This document shows, one piece after another, positions 8,904 to 19,352 of a stretch of DNA of 64,000 bases (the stretch's first letter is position 1; each line of letters starts with the position of its first letter). This stretch comes from Megamerina dolium (lineage: Eukaryota > Arthropoda > Insecta > Diptera > Megamerinidae). Location of the stretch: contig OY978527.1 of NCBI GenBank assembly GCA_963854835.1, forward strand, positions 23,142,057 to 23,206,056, read 5' to 3'. The notes under the pieces were generated by a model. That model searched no databases. It had not been told where the DNA came from and was given only the letters and a program-made list of their open reading frames with translations. Position numbers and translations under genes: made by a program.

Positions 8904-11900
8904 ATGGGTTGCCCCATCATTCACATTTCACAACTACAGCGTGTGCCAAGCAGCTTGACTATTGATGGAAAATTGGACAATATGGAATTCATGTTAACCC
9001 TGGACACTGGTGCATCACATTCTATAATCAAGAGCGATTTGGTAAAGAGGTTTGAGCCTTTAATGGGAATAAAATTGCTTACAGCAACGGGTGAGGATGC
9101 ACAAATTCTGGGTAAGATAAAGAAACGAGTATCTATTGGAAATTACACGTGGGAACATGAATTCATTGTGGCCGACATCATCGATGACGTAATAATTGGT
9201 GTTGATTTTATGATTAGCGACGGATTTACGTTAGATTTAAATCAACGGATACTGCGCTATGCAAATGTTGAACTACCATTGAACATCGGTTACAAGCGTA
9301 GTGGGAACATCAAACGAGTACTGGCATGTCAACGCCAAGAGGTTCCAGCAAAATCAGAAGCGGTGATTTGGGCACAGATGAATGTGGATGATGGGACAGG
9401 CAAGTTGTGGGTGGTGGAAGCAGATAAAGAAACAACGAATAAAAACATCATACTTGGTAGGACGTTAGTAGAACCTAAAGAAAATGGAATAGTACCGGTG
9501 CGAATTTTAAATCCAACTAATACATCTACAGTTGTAAAGAAAGGAATGGTGATTGGTCATTGCCAGGAAGTTACTGCCGTAGTAGACTGCGAAAAGGGTT
9601 CGTCGATAAAAAGTGGAAGATCAGGAACTGGCAAGGCGGAAATAAAAGCACAGATGGAGGAATGGGCAGGTGTGCTTACCAAACAGCAAAAAGAAAAGGC
9701 TTTACAAGTATTGGAGAAGTACAGTTCAATATTTTCTTCAAATGGAAAAACTGGAGGACGAACAACCATCGTGAAGCATCACATTGACACCGGTGATTCT
9801 AGACCAATTCGTCAAGCACCACGACGAGTTCCATTGGCCAAAAGAGACGAAGCCATTAAGCTGATTTCCGATATGCAGAAACAAGGTGTTATTGAACCAT
9901 CAGCGAGTCCATGGAGTTCACCAGTTGTGCTGGTAAAGAAGAAGGATGGAAGTACTCGATTCTGTGTGGATTACAGAAAGCTAAATGATATTACGAAAAA
10001 AGACAGCTATCCACTGCCAAGAATCGATGACATTCTGGACACACTATCTGGTGCGAAGTGGTTCTCAACTCTTGATTTGCAAAGTGGCTACTGGCAAGTG
10101 GAACTCGGTAAGGAAGACAAAGAGAAAACAGCTTTCAGTATTGGCGATGGTCTATGGCAATTTACAGTCATGCCATTTGGTTTATGCAATGCGCCAGCTA
10201 CTTTCGAACGTTTGATGGAGCGTGTACTCAGAGGACTACACTGGAAAACGTGCTTGGTGTACCTCGATGACATTATTGTGATGGGAAAAGATTTTAACGA
10301 CCACCTGGAAAAGTTGAAAGAAGTATTTGAGCGTATACAATCAGCAGGGCTTAAACTGAATATGAAAAAGTGTTCACTGTTCAGGCAAGAAGTTAAATAT
10401 CTTGGTCATAAAGTAACAACAGAAGGGGTACATACCGACGAGGAGAAAGTAGCAGCAGTTCAAGAATGGCCTATTCCGTCGAATCTTCACGAGTTAAGAA
10501 GCTTCCTAGGCTTATGCACCTACTATAGACGATTTGTTCCTGGATTTGCAAACATCGTCAGCAGTCTGCATGAGTTGACAAGAAAGAACAAACCATTTGT
10601 GTGGGGCGAGGAACAACAGAAAGCATTCGAACAACTGAAAGAAAGACTCTGTTCAGCACCAGTATTATCGTATCCAGTACCTGGTCAAAAGTTTGTGTTG
10701 GATACAGATGCGAGTGGCTATGGAATAGGTGGTGTGCTCTCTCAGATCATAGGTGGGCAAGAAAAAGTAATAGCATACTACAGTAAAATCCTGTCGAAGC
10801 CAGAAAGAAATTACTGTGTCACACGAAGAGAGTTGCTCGCAATACTGGAATGTGTAAAGTATTTCCATAAATACTTGTACGGTCAGTCATTTCATCTACG
10901 AACTGACCACTCAGCGCTAAGGTGGTTATTGCAATTTAAAAACCCAGAATGACAATTGGCGCGCTGGATTGAAAGGCTGCAGAGTTATGATTTTACCATC
11001 GAACATCGTAAAGGAGGACATCACGGCAACGCGGATGCTCTATCTCGTCGTCCTTGCAAAATGGAATGTAAACATTGTTCTCGAGTGTAAAGCAAGGAGC
11101 ACATTGTCGACATACGACTTACGAATATATTGCCGGGGGAGTCATGGACCACCGAACGAGTGCAAGAAGATCAGCGGAACGACCCAGATCTCGTAAAGAT
11201 TATGGAATATAAGGAGGAGGGCATACGTCCAGATTGGCAAGAAATGGCTAATGAGAGTCCAATATCAAAGGCATACTGGGCGCAGTGGCAAAGCCTGCAC
11301 TTACGAGACGGATGTTTATTCCGAACATGGGAAAGTGAAGATGGAAAAATCACTTATGATCTTCTAGTGGTACCCAAGGCAAGAATAAATGAAGTGATAG
11401 CTGAGTATCACAATGCCTCCAGTGGAGGGCATTTGGGAATCACCAAAACCGTCGCGAAAATAAAGAAACGATTTTATTGGGTTGGATGTCATGACCATGT
11501 CGCTGATTGGATTCGGAAGTGTAAGCAATGTGCAATGGCCAAAGGTCCCACTAAGAAAAGTCGTGGTAAGATGCACCAATACATCGCGGGTGCTCCATTT
11601 GAGCGAATTGCTATGGACATAGGTGGGCCATTTCCAATAAGCAATGCAGGAAACAAGTATGTTCTGGTGGTCATAGATTACTTCAGTAAATGGCCTGAAG
11701 TATACCCCATTCCAAATCAAGAAGCTAGTACAGTTGCGGATGTATTCGTCAACCAATGGATTACTCGTTTTGGTGTACCGATGGAGTCAGTTGTATTCCA
11801 AGAGATATGCCGTATGCTGGGTATATACAAAACTCGTACAACACCTTTGCATCCACAATCTGATGGCATGGTAGAATGATTTAACCGTACCTTGGAGGAA

Positions 11901-12419
11901 TATTTGAGAAAAGTCGTAGATAAATACCAAAGAGACTAGGATGTACATATACCAATGTTCCTCATGGCATATCGATGCGCACAACATGTTACGACGGCTA
12001 CTACACCGGCAATGGCAATTTTTGGAAACGAGTTAAGACTGCCAGCTGATTTAAAATTTGGAGTCGTAACACCAACGAGATCAACCAAAGGTAATTATAC
12101 TAGCGAAAAGCGGGAACAGTTGGATGAAGTACATCAGTTCATCAGAGAGCGGTCGCAGATGATAAGCGATAAGATGAAGGCCAGGTATGACTTGAAAGCA
12201 AATTCAAAAGGGTTCTATGAAGGAGAGCTTGTAATGCTTCATAATCCACAACGAAAGAAAGGCCTGTCCCCTAAACTACAGACTCATTGGGAAGGACCAT
12301 ATGAGATTATAGCAAAGATAAATGACGTAGTGTATCGTATTCAACGTGCCTGGAATAAAAGAGCAAAGTTTAAAGTAGTGCACTTGAAGCGACTTGCGCC
12401 ATATCGAGGGGAAGTATAA
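8904..12419 (+). pseudogene. gypsy-1 pol: protease, RT, RNase H, integrase
   Basis: One reading frame covers the whole 3.5 kb, broken only by stops at 10950-10952 (TGA), 11088-11090 (TAA), 11877-11879 (TGA) and 11937-11939 (TAG). The aspartic protease active site is LDTGAS at residues 33-38. RT motifs include SPWSSPVVLVKKKDGS, FSTLDLQSGYWQ, FGLCNAPATF and the catalytic YLDD at 453-456. RNase H begins near DTDASGYGIGG (about 600). Integrase has the zinc-binding H/H and CKQC pattern and a first catalytic region at AMDIGGPFP. The segment normally holding the second catalytic Asp is missing near 11783, with frame kept. The C-terminus has a GPY/F-like module (HWEGPYEII). It would be expressed by frameshifting from gag; ATG 8904 is only the first methionine of this frame. 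Confidence 0.93.
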
Positions 12420-12442
12420 AAACTTGTTCGGGACGAACAAGA

Positions 12443-12456
12443 TAAGAGGAGGGCAG
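12443..12456 (+). promoter_or_regulatory. gypsy-1 polypurine tract
   Basis: The purine-rich string AAGAGGAGGGCAG directly precedes the 3' LTR and is the expected primer for plus-strand DNA synthesis. Confidence 0.75.
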
Positions 12457-12894
12457 TGTAACGAGTATCGATAGTTGGTTACTCATCACTATTGTGACTG
12501 ACACTATTGGCAGCATCGAAACGAATGTCAGCAAAAAGAAATAAGCAATAACCAGAACAAGCCAACGAGAAAGAAAGAGAAGAATCTCGATAAAGGAAGA
12601 TTCTGGGGTGTTGCCAACAGAGTATAAATAGAGCCAGTGTTGAGAAGTGACAATCAATCGAATTCCGAACGTGACTGCGCAAACATCTATACAGAGGCAA
12701 AAGTTGCTAGTACATTAAAGTGTTATTGTAAATAGTTGATTATAAACAGAGTTGATTGTAAATAGAGTTTATTAAATAAATTGTTGCTGTATATAGTTGT
12801 ATAAAATAAGTGTTGCAGTGATTATTAACAGAATCCAGTGATCGAACAAGGTAATTCAAATAGAATTAAACGCTCACAGAATGAAAACGTAACA
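12457..12894 (+). repeat. gypsy-1 3' LTR, full length (438 bp)
   Basis: It starts TGTAACGAGTATCG and ends AAAACGTAACA, matching the outer 22 bases on each side of the 5' remnant. A TATAAATA box is visible at 12623-12630 and AATAAA-type signals lie near 12773. The TATA box makes this the only LTR of the element able to drive transcription. Transcription from here would read rightwards into the flank. Confidence 0.9.
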
Positions 12895-12898
12895 ATAT

Positions 12899-14134
12899 TT
12901 TTTCTCACATTTTCTTTTCTCTATATAAAATTGAATTAGAACTGATTGACATGCATATCTTCATTTTTGGATTTAATTTTTAATTTTGTATTGAATCCAA
13001 CAACAATTTTTTTTATGGGCGTTCAATTGATTGCCGAATAACCACGGCATTTCTCGATCAGATAAGCGTAGCTAAGATGGTGACAACTGAAACGAGTATA
13101 GCAAATACACTAAGTAAATCCACTTCGTGTTTTGCTTATTAAGTTATTTTAAAAGAATTATTTTGACAAACACGGAAGGAAAAGAGGCAAATGCAGTACA
13201 ATAATATGAAAATATTATTGAATAAAGTCTATAAAATTCAATTTCAAAGTGCGTACACATTTTGATTTGATAACAGCAGTAATTGGTGTACTTGATGTGT
13301 TTCACTCAGTACCTATTGTTCTCAAGAATGATCGGAAAGAAGATTGCGCCCACCAGAGAGGATATTACAAAATGAGAATAATGAAATTGCAAAATGGTGA
13401 ACAAATAAAAAAGAAAAATGTAAGCAATGCGGAATAATGAATGAATAATGCAACACTTGGAACTACTATTACGTTACAATCAGTCAAATTTACTGAGAAC
13501 CGATTAGCGTTAAAAGATGGGCGCAACCTTAGTTTCTGTGTTCTGTGTATTGTACTCAATATTTGTTTCATATTCATAACTTCTACCTATTTGCTTTTGC
13601 ACAGAACAAGGCATTTGCACATAAACGACGATGTAACAAATAATGTTGTATTTAACTAATAAATGAATTTAATCATTTGATTAATTTAAATGGATATAAT
13701 TCCAAGGTTTTATGGAACAAAACGCATATACTGATTTATCTTGACCACGTATCAAGAACGTGTTGATGATTTCAGAAGGATCCTTCAAAGCACCTACAGA
13801 GCACGAAGATGTAGAGAAAGCAGAGACACTTGAAAATGTACATACCATGTCGGAGACTGTAAAAGAGCATATAAATATCAATAACTAAGTAACGGTACGC
13901 ACTAAGAGAATTGGAATCTTTGTTAATTTCGGATCAAAACAATACAGAAGATTATGAGAAGGAGGAAGATAATAAAGGTGATGAGGATGATGATGCAGAT
14001 GTTGGTGCTGAGATTATAACAGAAGATTAACCGTTTGTACCTGTATATGATCCGAAATTCCAACGCCTCTATGTGTGGTGTATATCTGATGGTTATCTAC
14101 ATATATATTGCACAGGGAAAACAAATAAGTGATC
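12899..14134. other. Intergenic, no gene recognised
   Basis: AT-rich sequence with short unrelated reading frames. A stretch at about 13900-14030 encodes an acidic run in one frame but has no start, neighbours or recognisable domain. I see nothing I can name. Confidence 0.5.
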
Positions 14135-14342
14135 AATGTGCAAAAGTGTGTGAAAGTCACCAATAAGAGTGGACGTGTTTGATAGAGTCGGAAAAGTTAT
14201 TGTTTTCGGTATAAAAAAAAAAAAATTTTAATATTTTGCGAAAAGACGCTAAGAAACTCAAGGAGTTATTTCGGTGATTTGTTTTTTTTTTTTAGAAAAA
14301 AAAAAATAAAATAATATCGTTTGCAAACAATTTGTTTATAAT

Positions 14343-15965
14343 ATGAGTGTTCAGCGCTCTCCTCCCCGGCAACGGCAATCGCCTGTTAATGTGTGTGTAA
14401 ACAATAATTTGCAATCACCCGCGCAAACCCCCCCGATTAGTGCACTATCAAAAAAAACAGTTGATACACACTGCACAAGTGAAAGTAACAGTGTTAATCT
14501 TTTGCCTGTACATATTCCTCACTCTAACACTACATCAAAATTTGCAACAACAATAAATACAGACAAAAAAAATAGTTTGTTCTCTCGTGATATACTATCT
14601 CCCTCTATACCGTGGAGTGTACAATGCGCTTCTCCTGCTGTAATACCAACAGCTACAACATCAAAGCAAACAAATAACGGCCTTTCTACTGAAGTGCATG
14701 ACCCAGTAGTTAAAGCAACTAGTGCGATGACTAATAAAGAACCAGTTGCTGTTCAAACTGGAATTGATCGCTACATTACTGTAGTAAAGCGAAAAAGAAG
14801 TCCACAAAATTCAAAACAAATGAATTCAACAAAAATTCAAAAGCAGAACACTGCCCCTATCAGTTCGGAAAATAGATACGCTTTGCTTTCAGGTGATGAA
14901 AGTGACGAAAATATTATCTCCAAGAAAAATTTCAAACCCCCACCCATTTTCTTAAGAGAACGCAACTCAGATAAGTTGATTTCTAGAATTACAAGTCTTA
15001 TAGGACCAAAGAATTTCCACGTTGTTCCTATTCGCAAAGGCCAAATTGAGGAAACGAAAGTGCAAATCTACAGCGAAACTCATTATCGCAAAGTAATTGC
15101 GGAATTTGATGCTGTAAAAAAGAATTACTACACATATCAGCTAAAAAGTAGTAAGGGCTTAATCGTTGTACTCAAAGGCGTCGAACCCAACGTTGACATT
15201 AACGAAATCAAACTTGCCCTTCAGGAAGAAGGGTTTCAAGCCAAAACAGTATTCAACATTCTCAACAAGAGCAATATACCTCAACCGTTATATCGTATTG
15301 AGCTTCAGCCTGAAACAAAACCCCTGAAAAAAGGTGAAGTACACCCCATATATAAAATTCGATATTTATTGCATCGCAAAATCACAATCGAAGAACCCCA
15401 TAAGAGAACTGGACCTCCTCAGTGCAGTAACTGCCAAGAATATGGACATACTAAGACATATTGTACCCTGCCAGCTGTTTGTGTGATTTGTGGAGATCTC
15501 CATAAATCAAACATATGCCCAAAATCTAAAGGCGATGCTAGCATGAAAAAATGCAGCAATTGTGGAGGTAATCACACCGCAAATTATAGAGGTTGCCCAG
15601 TATATACAACCCTAAAGCTAAATTTCTCCGCTAGCAATCAACCTCTAAAACAAGTTGAGCAAACTCAGATAGCCAACTCAAGTAAGAGACAAAATATTGA
15701 TGCAACACAATTCTTCTCTGCAATCCCAAACAAGAATCAAACCAATTCATACGCTAGCGTGTTAAAACAAAACACACACCAACAAAGCAATGTAAATAAT
15801 GAGCAGAAACACTCACTGCCCACCCAACAGCCAAGTACCCTTGAACATTTGCTTCAAACATTAATTCAGAATATGAACCAATTCATGAACTCAATGCAAA
15901 CAATGATGCAAGAAATGATGAAAAATCAATCGATGTTACTCCAAACATTGCTATCCAGACCATGA
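14343..15965 (+). CDS. Jockey-A ORF1, nucleic-acid-binding Gag-like protein
   Basis: 540 residues. The first half is low-complexity, rich in Ser, Thr, Asn and Pro. Residues about 270-345 match the PRE_C2HC-type region found next to LINE zinc knuckles (YYTYQLKSSKGLIVVLKG). Three knuckles follow: CSNCQEYGHTKTYC, CVICGDLHKSNIC and CSNCGGNHTANYRGC. The tail is Gln/Met-rich and may form a coiled coil (MNSMQTMMQEMMKNQ). Such proteins coat the LINE RNA and form the ribonucleoprotein used for target-primed reverse transcription. The stop codon overlaps the ORF2 start as ATGA at 15962-15965, implying translational coupling. The frame is unbroken. Confidence 0.93.
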   Translation: MSVQRSPPRQRQSPVNVCVNNNLQSPAQTPPISALSKKTVDTHCTSESNSVNLLPVHIPHSNTTSKFATTINTDKKNSLFSRDILSPSIPWSVQCASPAVIPTATTSKQTNNGLSTEVHDPVVKATSAMTNKEPVAVQTGIDRYITVVKRKRSPQNSKQMNSTKIQKQNTAPISSENRYALLSGDESDENIISKKNFKPPPIFLRERNSDKLISRITSLIGPKNFHVVPIRKGQIEETKVQIYSETHYRKVIAEFDAVKKNYYTYQLKSSKGLIVVLKGVEPNVDINEIKLALQEEGFQAKTVFNILNKSNIPQPLYRIELQPETKPLKKGEVHPIYKIRYLLHRKITIEEPHKRTGPPQCSNCQEYGHTKTYCTLPAVCVICGDLHKSNICPKSKGDASMKKCSNCGGNHTANYRGCPVYTTLKLNFSASNQPLKQVEQTQIANSSKRQNIDATQFFSAIPNKNQTNSYASVLKQNTHQQSNVNNEQKHSLPTQQPSTLEHLLQTLIQNMNQFMNSMQTMMQEMMKNQSMLLQTLLSRP

Positions 15966-18610
15966 GTTGTCTCAAGATATGCCACTGGAACGCCAACGGC
16001 TTAAGCCAGCACCGTTTGGAGCTAATTCAATTCCTTGCATCCAACCAAATCGACATAATGATGATATCTGAGACCCATTTCACCGACAAAAATTGCTACC
16101 AAATACCATATTACAAACTGTACACCACAAATCATCCGCATGGTAAGGCACGCGGAGGAACTGCCATATTGATAAAAAGCAGAATAAAGCATCATGTTCT
16201 CGAAGATTTCAGTAGCGTCTACTTGCAAGCAACATCTATATGTCTGGAAGAATACATCTCTAAGCTAGTAATATCTGCGATATACTGTCCCCCAAGATAC
16301 AGTATTACCGAACAGCAATATAAAGAATTTTTCTCAACTCTTGGTAGCAAATTCTTGGTTGCTGGCGATTTCAACGCCAAACACACTCACTGGGGCTCCC
16401 GCTTAATAACTCCAAAAGGCAGAAGACTATGTTCAATCATCACTAACCATGGCTACGATGTTATTTCAAATGGTCAACCGACATATTGGCCGACGGACAA
16501 GAGGAAAATACCCGATCTCATCGACTTTGGAGTCGCCAAAGGTTTGCAGATGGAAAATATCTCCACAGAGTGTAATTATGATCTATCATCTGACCACTCA
16601 CCCACGGTAATATCTATAAAATCACCAAGCCCCCAAGGTAATTGCGTTAGAAAGAAAATAGACTGGTTAAAATTCAAGAAATATATAAATTCCCATCTTC
16701 CTCTGAGTACTGTATTAAGAAATGGACACGATGTAGACTCAGCACTCGAAAAATTCAACCAGCTGCTCTCATTAGCTCTCAGCTCAGCCACCTGCACAAA
16801 GGTATGCAAGCAATCAAACTATAGCCCATACACACCAGCCGATATTGAATTGCTAGTAAGACAGAAAAGAAGACTCCGAAGACAATGGCAAGAATTCAGA
16901 TCACCGAATCTGAAAACACAGCTACAGCACTGCACTCGAAAGTTAAAGCAAGCCTTAAAAAATAAAAACAACAAAGAGTTAGAAGAGCACATAGCGAAAT
17001 TAACACCTGGTGAAGCGTCAGACTACTCTTTGTGGAAATCAGCAAAAAACTCAAATCGGCCAATTCTCACTGATTCCCCCATCCGTTTGAGTGACGGTAA
17101 TTGGGCTAGAAGCAACTGTGAGAAGGGTTTGGCTTTTGCAAACCACCTAAAAAGTGTGTTTACACCCAATCCACCCTCTTCACAGTCCTCATTACCAATA
17201 TTAACTTCTCAACCTTGCTCAATAACGCTCAAAATTAAAAAAAAGGACATATTCAAAGCAATTTATAAAGATTTAAACCCAAAAAAATCACCTGGTCCAG
17301 ATAAAATTACCGGTAAAATGATAAAAGAGCTACCTCCGGCTTCAGTAATTCATCTGATGCACATTTTCAATGCTATCCTTCGTATTAAACACTATCCCAA
17401 ATGCTGGAAAACTTCAAAAATTATTATGATAGCAAAACCAGGAAAAGACCCTACAAAAGTTGCATCGTACAGACCTATCAGCCTCCTGCCTCTACTTTCT
17501 AAAGTATTCGAAAAGCTACTTGTCATGAATATAACTCCATTTATTAATCTCAACCAACTGATTCCTCAACATCAGTTTGGATTTAGAAAACAGCACGGCA
17601 CAATAGAACAAGTCCACCGCATTGTAACTCTGATAAGGAACACTTTTGAAGAAAAAAAGTATTGCTCAGCTGTCTTTCTTGATATCACTCAAGCTTTCGA
17701 TAAAGTATGGCACGACGGCCTTATTTACAAACTCAAACTATTACTGCCTGCAAATGTCTCCTCATTGCTTAGTAGCTACCTCACGAAAAGACAATTTCTG
17801 GTACATCACAAGGATTACACAACAAATCCATTGGATATTCACGCTGGCGTTCCTCAAGGAAGCGTTTTGGGCCCCTTACTGTATCTCTTATACACTACAG
17901 ATATGCCCAGCAATAACCATACATTTATATCGACCTTTGCAGATGATACGGCAATATTGTGCTCTCGCTCTAACCCCATAGAAGCTACTAAACTCCTGCA
18001 GACTCATATCGATTCTCTCGAAATCTGGCTAGCAAAATGGCGTATAAAAGTCAATGAATCAAAGAGCGTACATGTAACCTTCACGCTAAGGCCAGATACA
18101 TGTCCCCCACTTAAAATTAATGGCCAATCAGTTCCACAATGTTCCTCAACAAAGTACTTGGGTATTCACCTCGACAGAAGGCTGACCTGGAAAAATCACA
18201 TAGAGGCAAAGAAAACTCAGATCAAGCTTAAAATTAATCAGTTATGGTGGCTGTTACACAAAAAATCAAAGTTGAATCTCGAATACAAAGTGCTATTATA
18301 TAAAGCAATCCTGAAGCCAATCTGGACTTATGGTATTCAGTTTTGGGGCACCGCATCTCCCTCAAATATCGAAAAATTGCAGCGAATACAATCCAAGTGT
18401 CTGCGAATTATTGTAAACGCGCCTTGGTATATGAGGAACGTTAACATCCATCGAGATTTAAATGTACCCACAATTTCTGAGGAAGTTGCAATGTCTTGCA
18501 GAAGCTACATTCAAAAATTACACAGTCATCCGAATCCCCTTGCTAGGCAATTGTTGCTGAGCACGGGGCATCGTCGATTAAAAAGAAAAGACACACTGAA
18601 TATGCTGTGA
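15962..18610 (+). CDS. Jockey-A ORF2, AP endonuclease and reverse transcriptase
   Basis: 882 residues. The N-terminal apurinic-type endonuclease shows CHWNANGLSQ, ISETHF, YCPPRYS, AGDFNAKHTHWGS and SDHSPTV, covering the usual catalytic Asn, Glu, Asp and His positions. The RT follows with KKSPGPDKITGKM, YRPISLLPLLSKVFEKL, HQFGFRKQHGT, FLDITQAFDKVWHDGL, GVPQGSVLGPLLY and the catalytic FADD at residues 659-662. KYLGIHLDRRLTW and a C-terminal ILKPIWTYGIQFWG region complete the jockey pattern. There is no RNase H domain. Endonuclease nicking primes reverse transcription of the element RNA at the target. No stop or frameshift interrupts it, so it may be catalytically competent. Confidence 0.95.
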   Translation: MSCLKICHWNANGLSQHRLELIQFLASNQIDIMMISETHFTDKNCYQIPYYKLYTTNHPHGKARGGTAILIKSRIKHHVLEDFSSVYLQATSICLEEYISKLVISAIYCPPRYSITEQQYKEFFSTLGSKFLVAGDFNAKHTHWGSRLITPKGRRLCSIITNHGYDVISNGQPTYWPTDKRKIPDLIDFGVAKGLQMENISTECNYDLSSDHSPTVISIKSPSPQGNCVRKKIDWLKFKKYINSHLPLSTVLRNGHDVDSALEKFNQLLSLALSSATCTKVCKQSNYSPYTPADIELLVRQKRRLRRQWQEFRSPNLKTQLQHCTRKLKQALKNKNNKELEEHIAKLTPGEASDYSLWKSAKNSNRPILTDSPIRLSDGNWARSNCEKGLAFANHLKSVFTPNPPSSQSSLPILTSQPCSITLKIKKKDIFKAIYKDLNPKKSPGPDKITGKMIKELPPASVIHLMHIFNAILRIKHYPKCWKTSKIIMIAKPGKDPTKVASYRPISLLPLLSKVFEKLLVMNITPFINLNQLIPQHQFGFRKQHGTIEQVHRIVTLIRNTFEEKKYCSAVFLDITQAFDKVWHDGLIYKLKLLLPANVSSLLSSYLTKRQFLVHHKDYTTNPLDIHAGVPQGSVLGPLLYLLYTTDMPSNNHTFISTFADDTAILCSRSNPIEATKLLQTHIDSLEIWLAKWRIKVNESKSVHVTFTLRPDTCPPLKINGQSVPQCSSTKYLGIHLDRRLTWKNHIEAKKTQIKLKINQLWWLLHKKSKLNLEYKVLLYKAILKPIWTYGIQFWGTASPSNIEKLQRIQSKCLRIIVNAPWYMRNVNIHRDLNVPTISEEVAMSCRSYIQKLHSHPNPLARQLLLSTGHRRLKRKDTLNML

Positions 18611-18730
18611 AATTGCTATACCTCGTGAGTCAACAAATTGTGATGGAACGTTGGGAATATCACATAATTTTATTTAGTTTGTAAGATTTGATTACATATT
18701 GTTAGTTTCTAAGTAATTTTAGAAAGATTC

Positions 18731-18741
18731 AATAAAAAAAC

Positions 18742-18773
<32 letters not shown>
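18731..18773 (+). terminator. Jockey-A polyadenylation signal and poly(A) tail
   Basis: AATAAA at 18731-18736 is followed ten bases later by 28 A residues at 18746-18773. The tail ends exactly at the downstream target duplication. Confidence 0.9.
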
Positions 18774-18774
<1 letters not shown>

Positions 18775-18782
18775 GTGCAAAA

Positions 18783-19352
18783 TGCAAGGTTCATTGACAT
18801 TACTTTGCCGAAAGTTTCCTCCATTGGTACGTGGAATGAAATATAACTTATTAAACATCAAAATCGTGAAAAAACCTGAAGTTTTAAAAGCTAGGAAATA
18901 TGCAGCAATTGGAGATGAATGTTCCCAGTAGCCTTTATAACACACTTTTGTTCAGCCCAAAATATAACACAAACTAAAATCAAAATGTAAAGAAACATTT
19001 TCTACATAGATGACGTGCAGGAAGCAGCAGTTTTTTCTTACAATATGGTGGATTTTAACGTTTCGTGATCTCTAATTGGTTTATGTTACTTGTCTGTATT
19101 ACTTTTTGACTGTGATGCAGTGATAGACAAAATTGTGTAACAATAAAAAACGTGCTTTCCTTCTAATTATGCCCGCAAGTCACCAACTATAAGCTTTTTA
19201 TACAGGTCTGTACCAGTCTTAAAAAATACGAGGTAATGCCGCATTTTCAAGTCCAGTTCAATGCGGACATTATATTTGTCTGAATATTTAAGATGCAAAA
19301 GAAACTAATTAAGAAATTATGGAGGTGTGTCCGCATGTTAAATATATATTTT
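18783..19352. other. Intergenic, no gene recognised
   Basis: AT-rich sequence between the Jockey-A tail and the 3' end of the next LINE. No motif or reading frame of interest was seen. Confidence 0.5.

Larger units (their letters stand above)
7442..12894 (+). mobile_element. gypsy-1: Ty3/gypsy LTR retrotransposon, nearly complete
   Basis: A 5' LTR remnant, primer-binding site, gag, pol, purine tract and full 3' LTR occur in order. The element is bounded by a 4-bp ATAT duplication (7438-7441 and 12895-12898). Pol order is protease, RT, RNase H, integrase, so this is Ty3/gypsy. No env follows pol. The 3' LTR is 438 bp but the 5' LTR is only 44 bp. Gag has one frameshift and pol has four in-frame nonsense codons plus a small integrase deletion, so the copy is dead yet fairly young. 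The tRNA-Leu-like primer site and SAP-type Gag suggest an mdg3/blastopia-like lineage, which is tentative. Confidence 0.92.
14146..18773 (+). mobile_element. Jockey-A: full-length jockey-clade LINE, both ORFs intact
   Basis: The 4.6-kb element has a roughly 197-bp 5' UTR, two intact ORFs, a short 3' UTR with AATAAA and a 28-base poly(A) tail. An identical stretch (A)ATGTGCAAAA flanks it at 14135-14145 and just after the tail (to 18782), a 9-11-bp target-site duplication, so the 5' end is complete. Two truncated, very similar copies lie at 41277-43573 and 46522-47780. Intact frames and a near-perfect tail indicate a recent and possibly active copy. Confidence 0.93.

Noticed and set aside
13249..14030. 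Short frames and an acidic stretch before Jockey-A
   Set aside because: No start, motif or codon pattern to support a gene.
15205..15960. Possible host gene with CCHC knuckles
   Set aside because: Knuckles are part of the LINE ORF1, overlap ORF2 and have homologues in Jockey-B.
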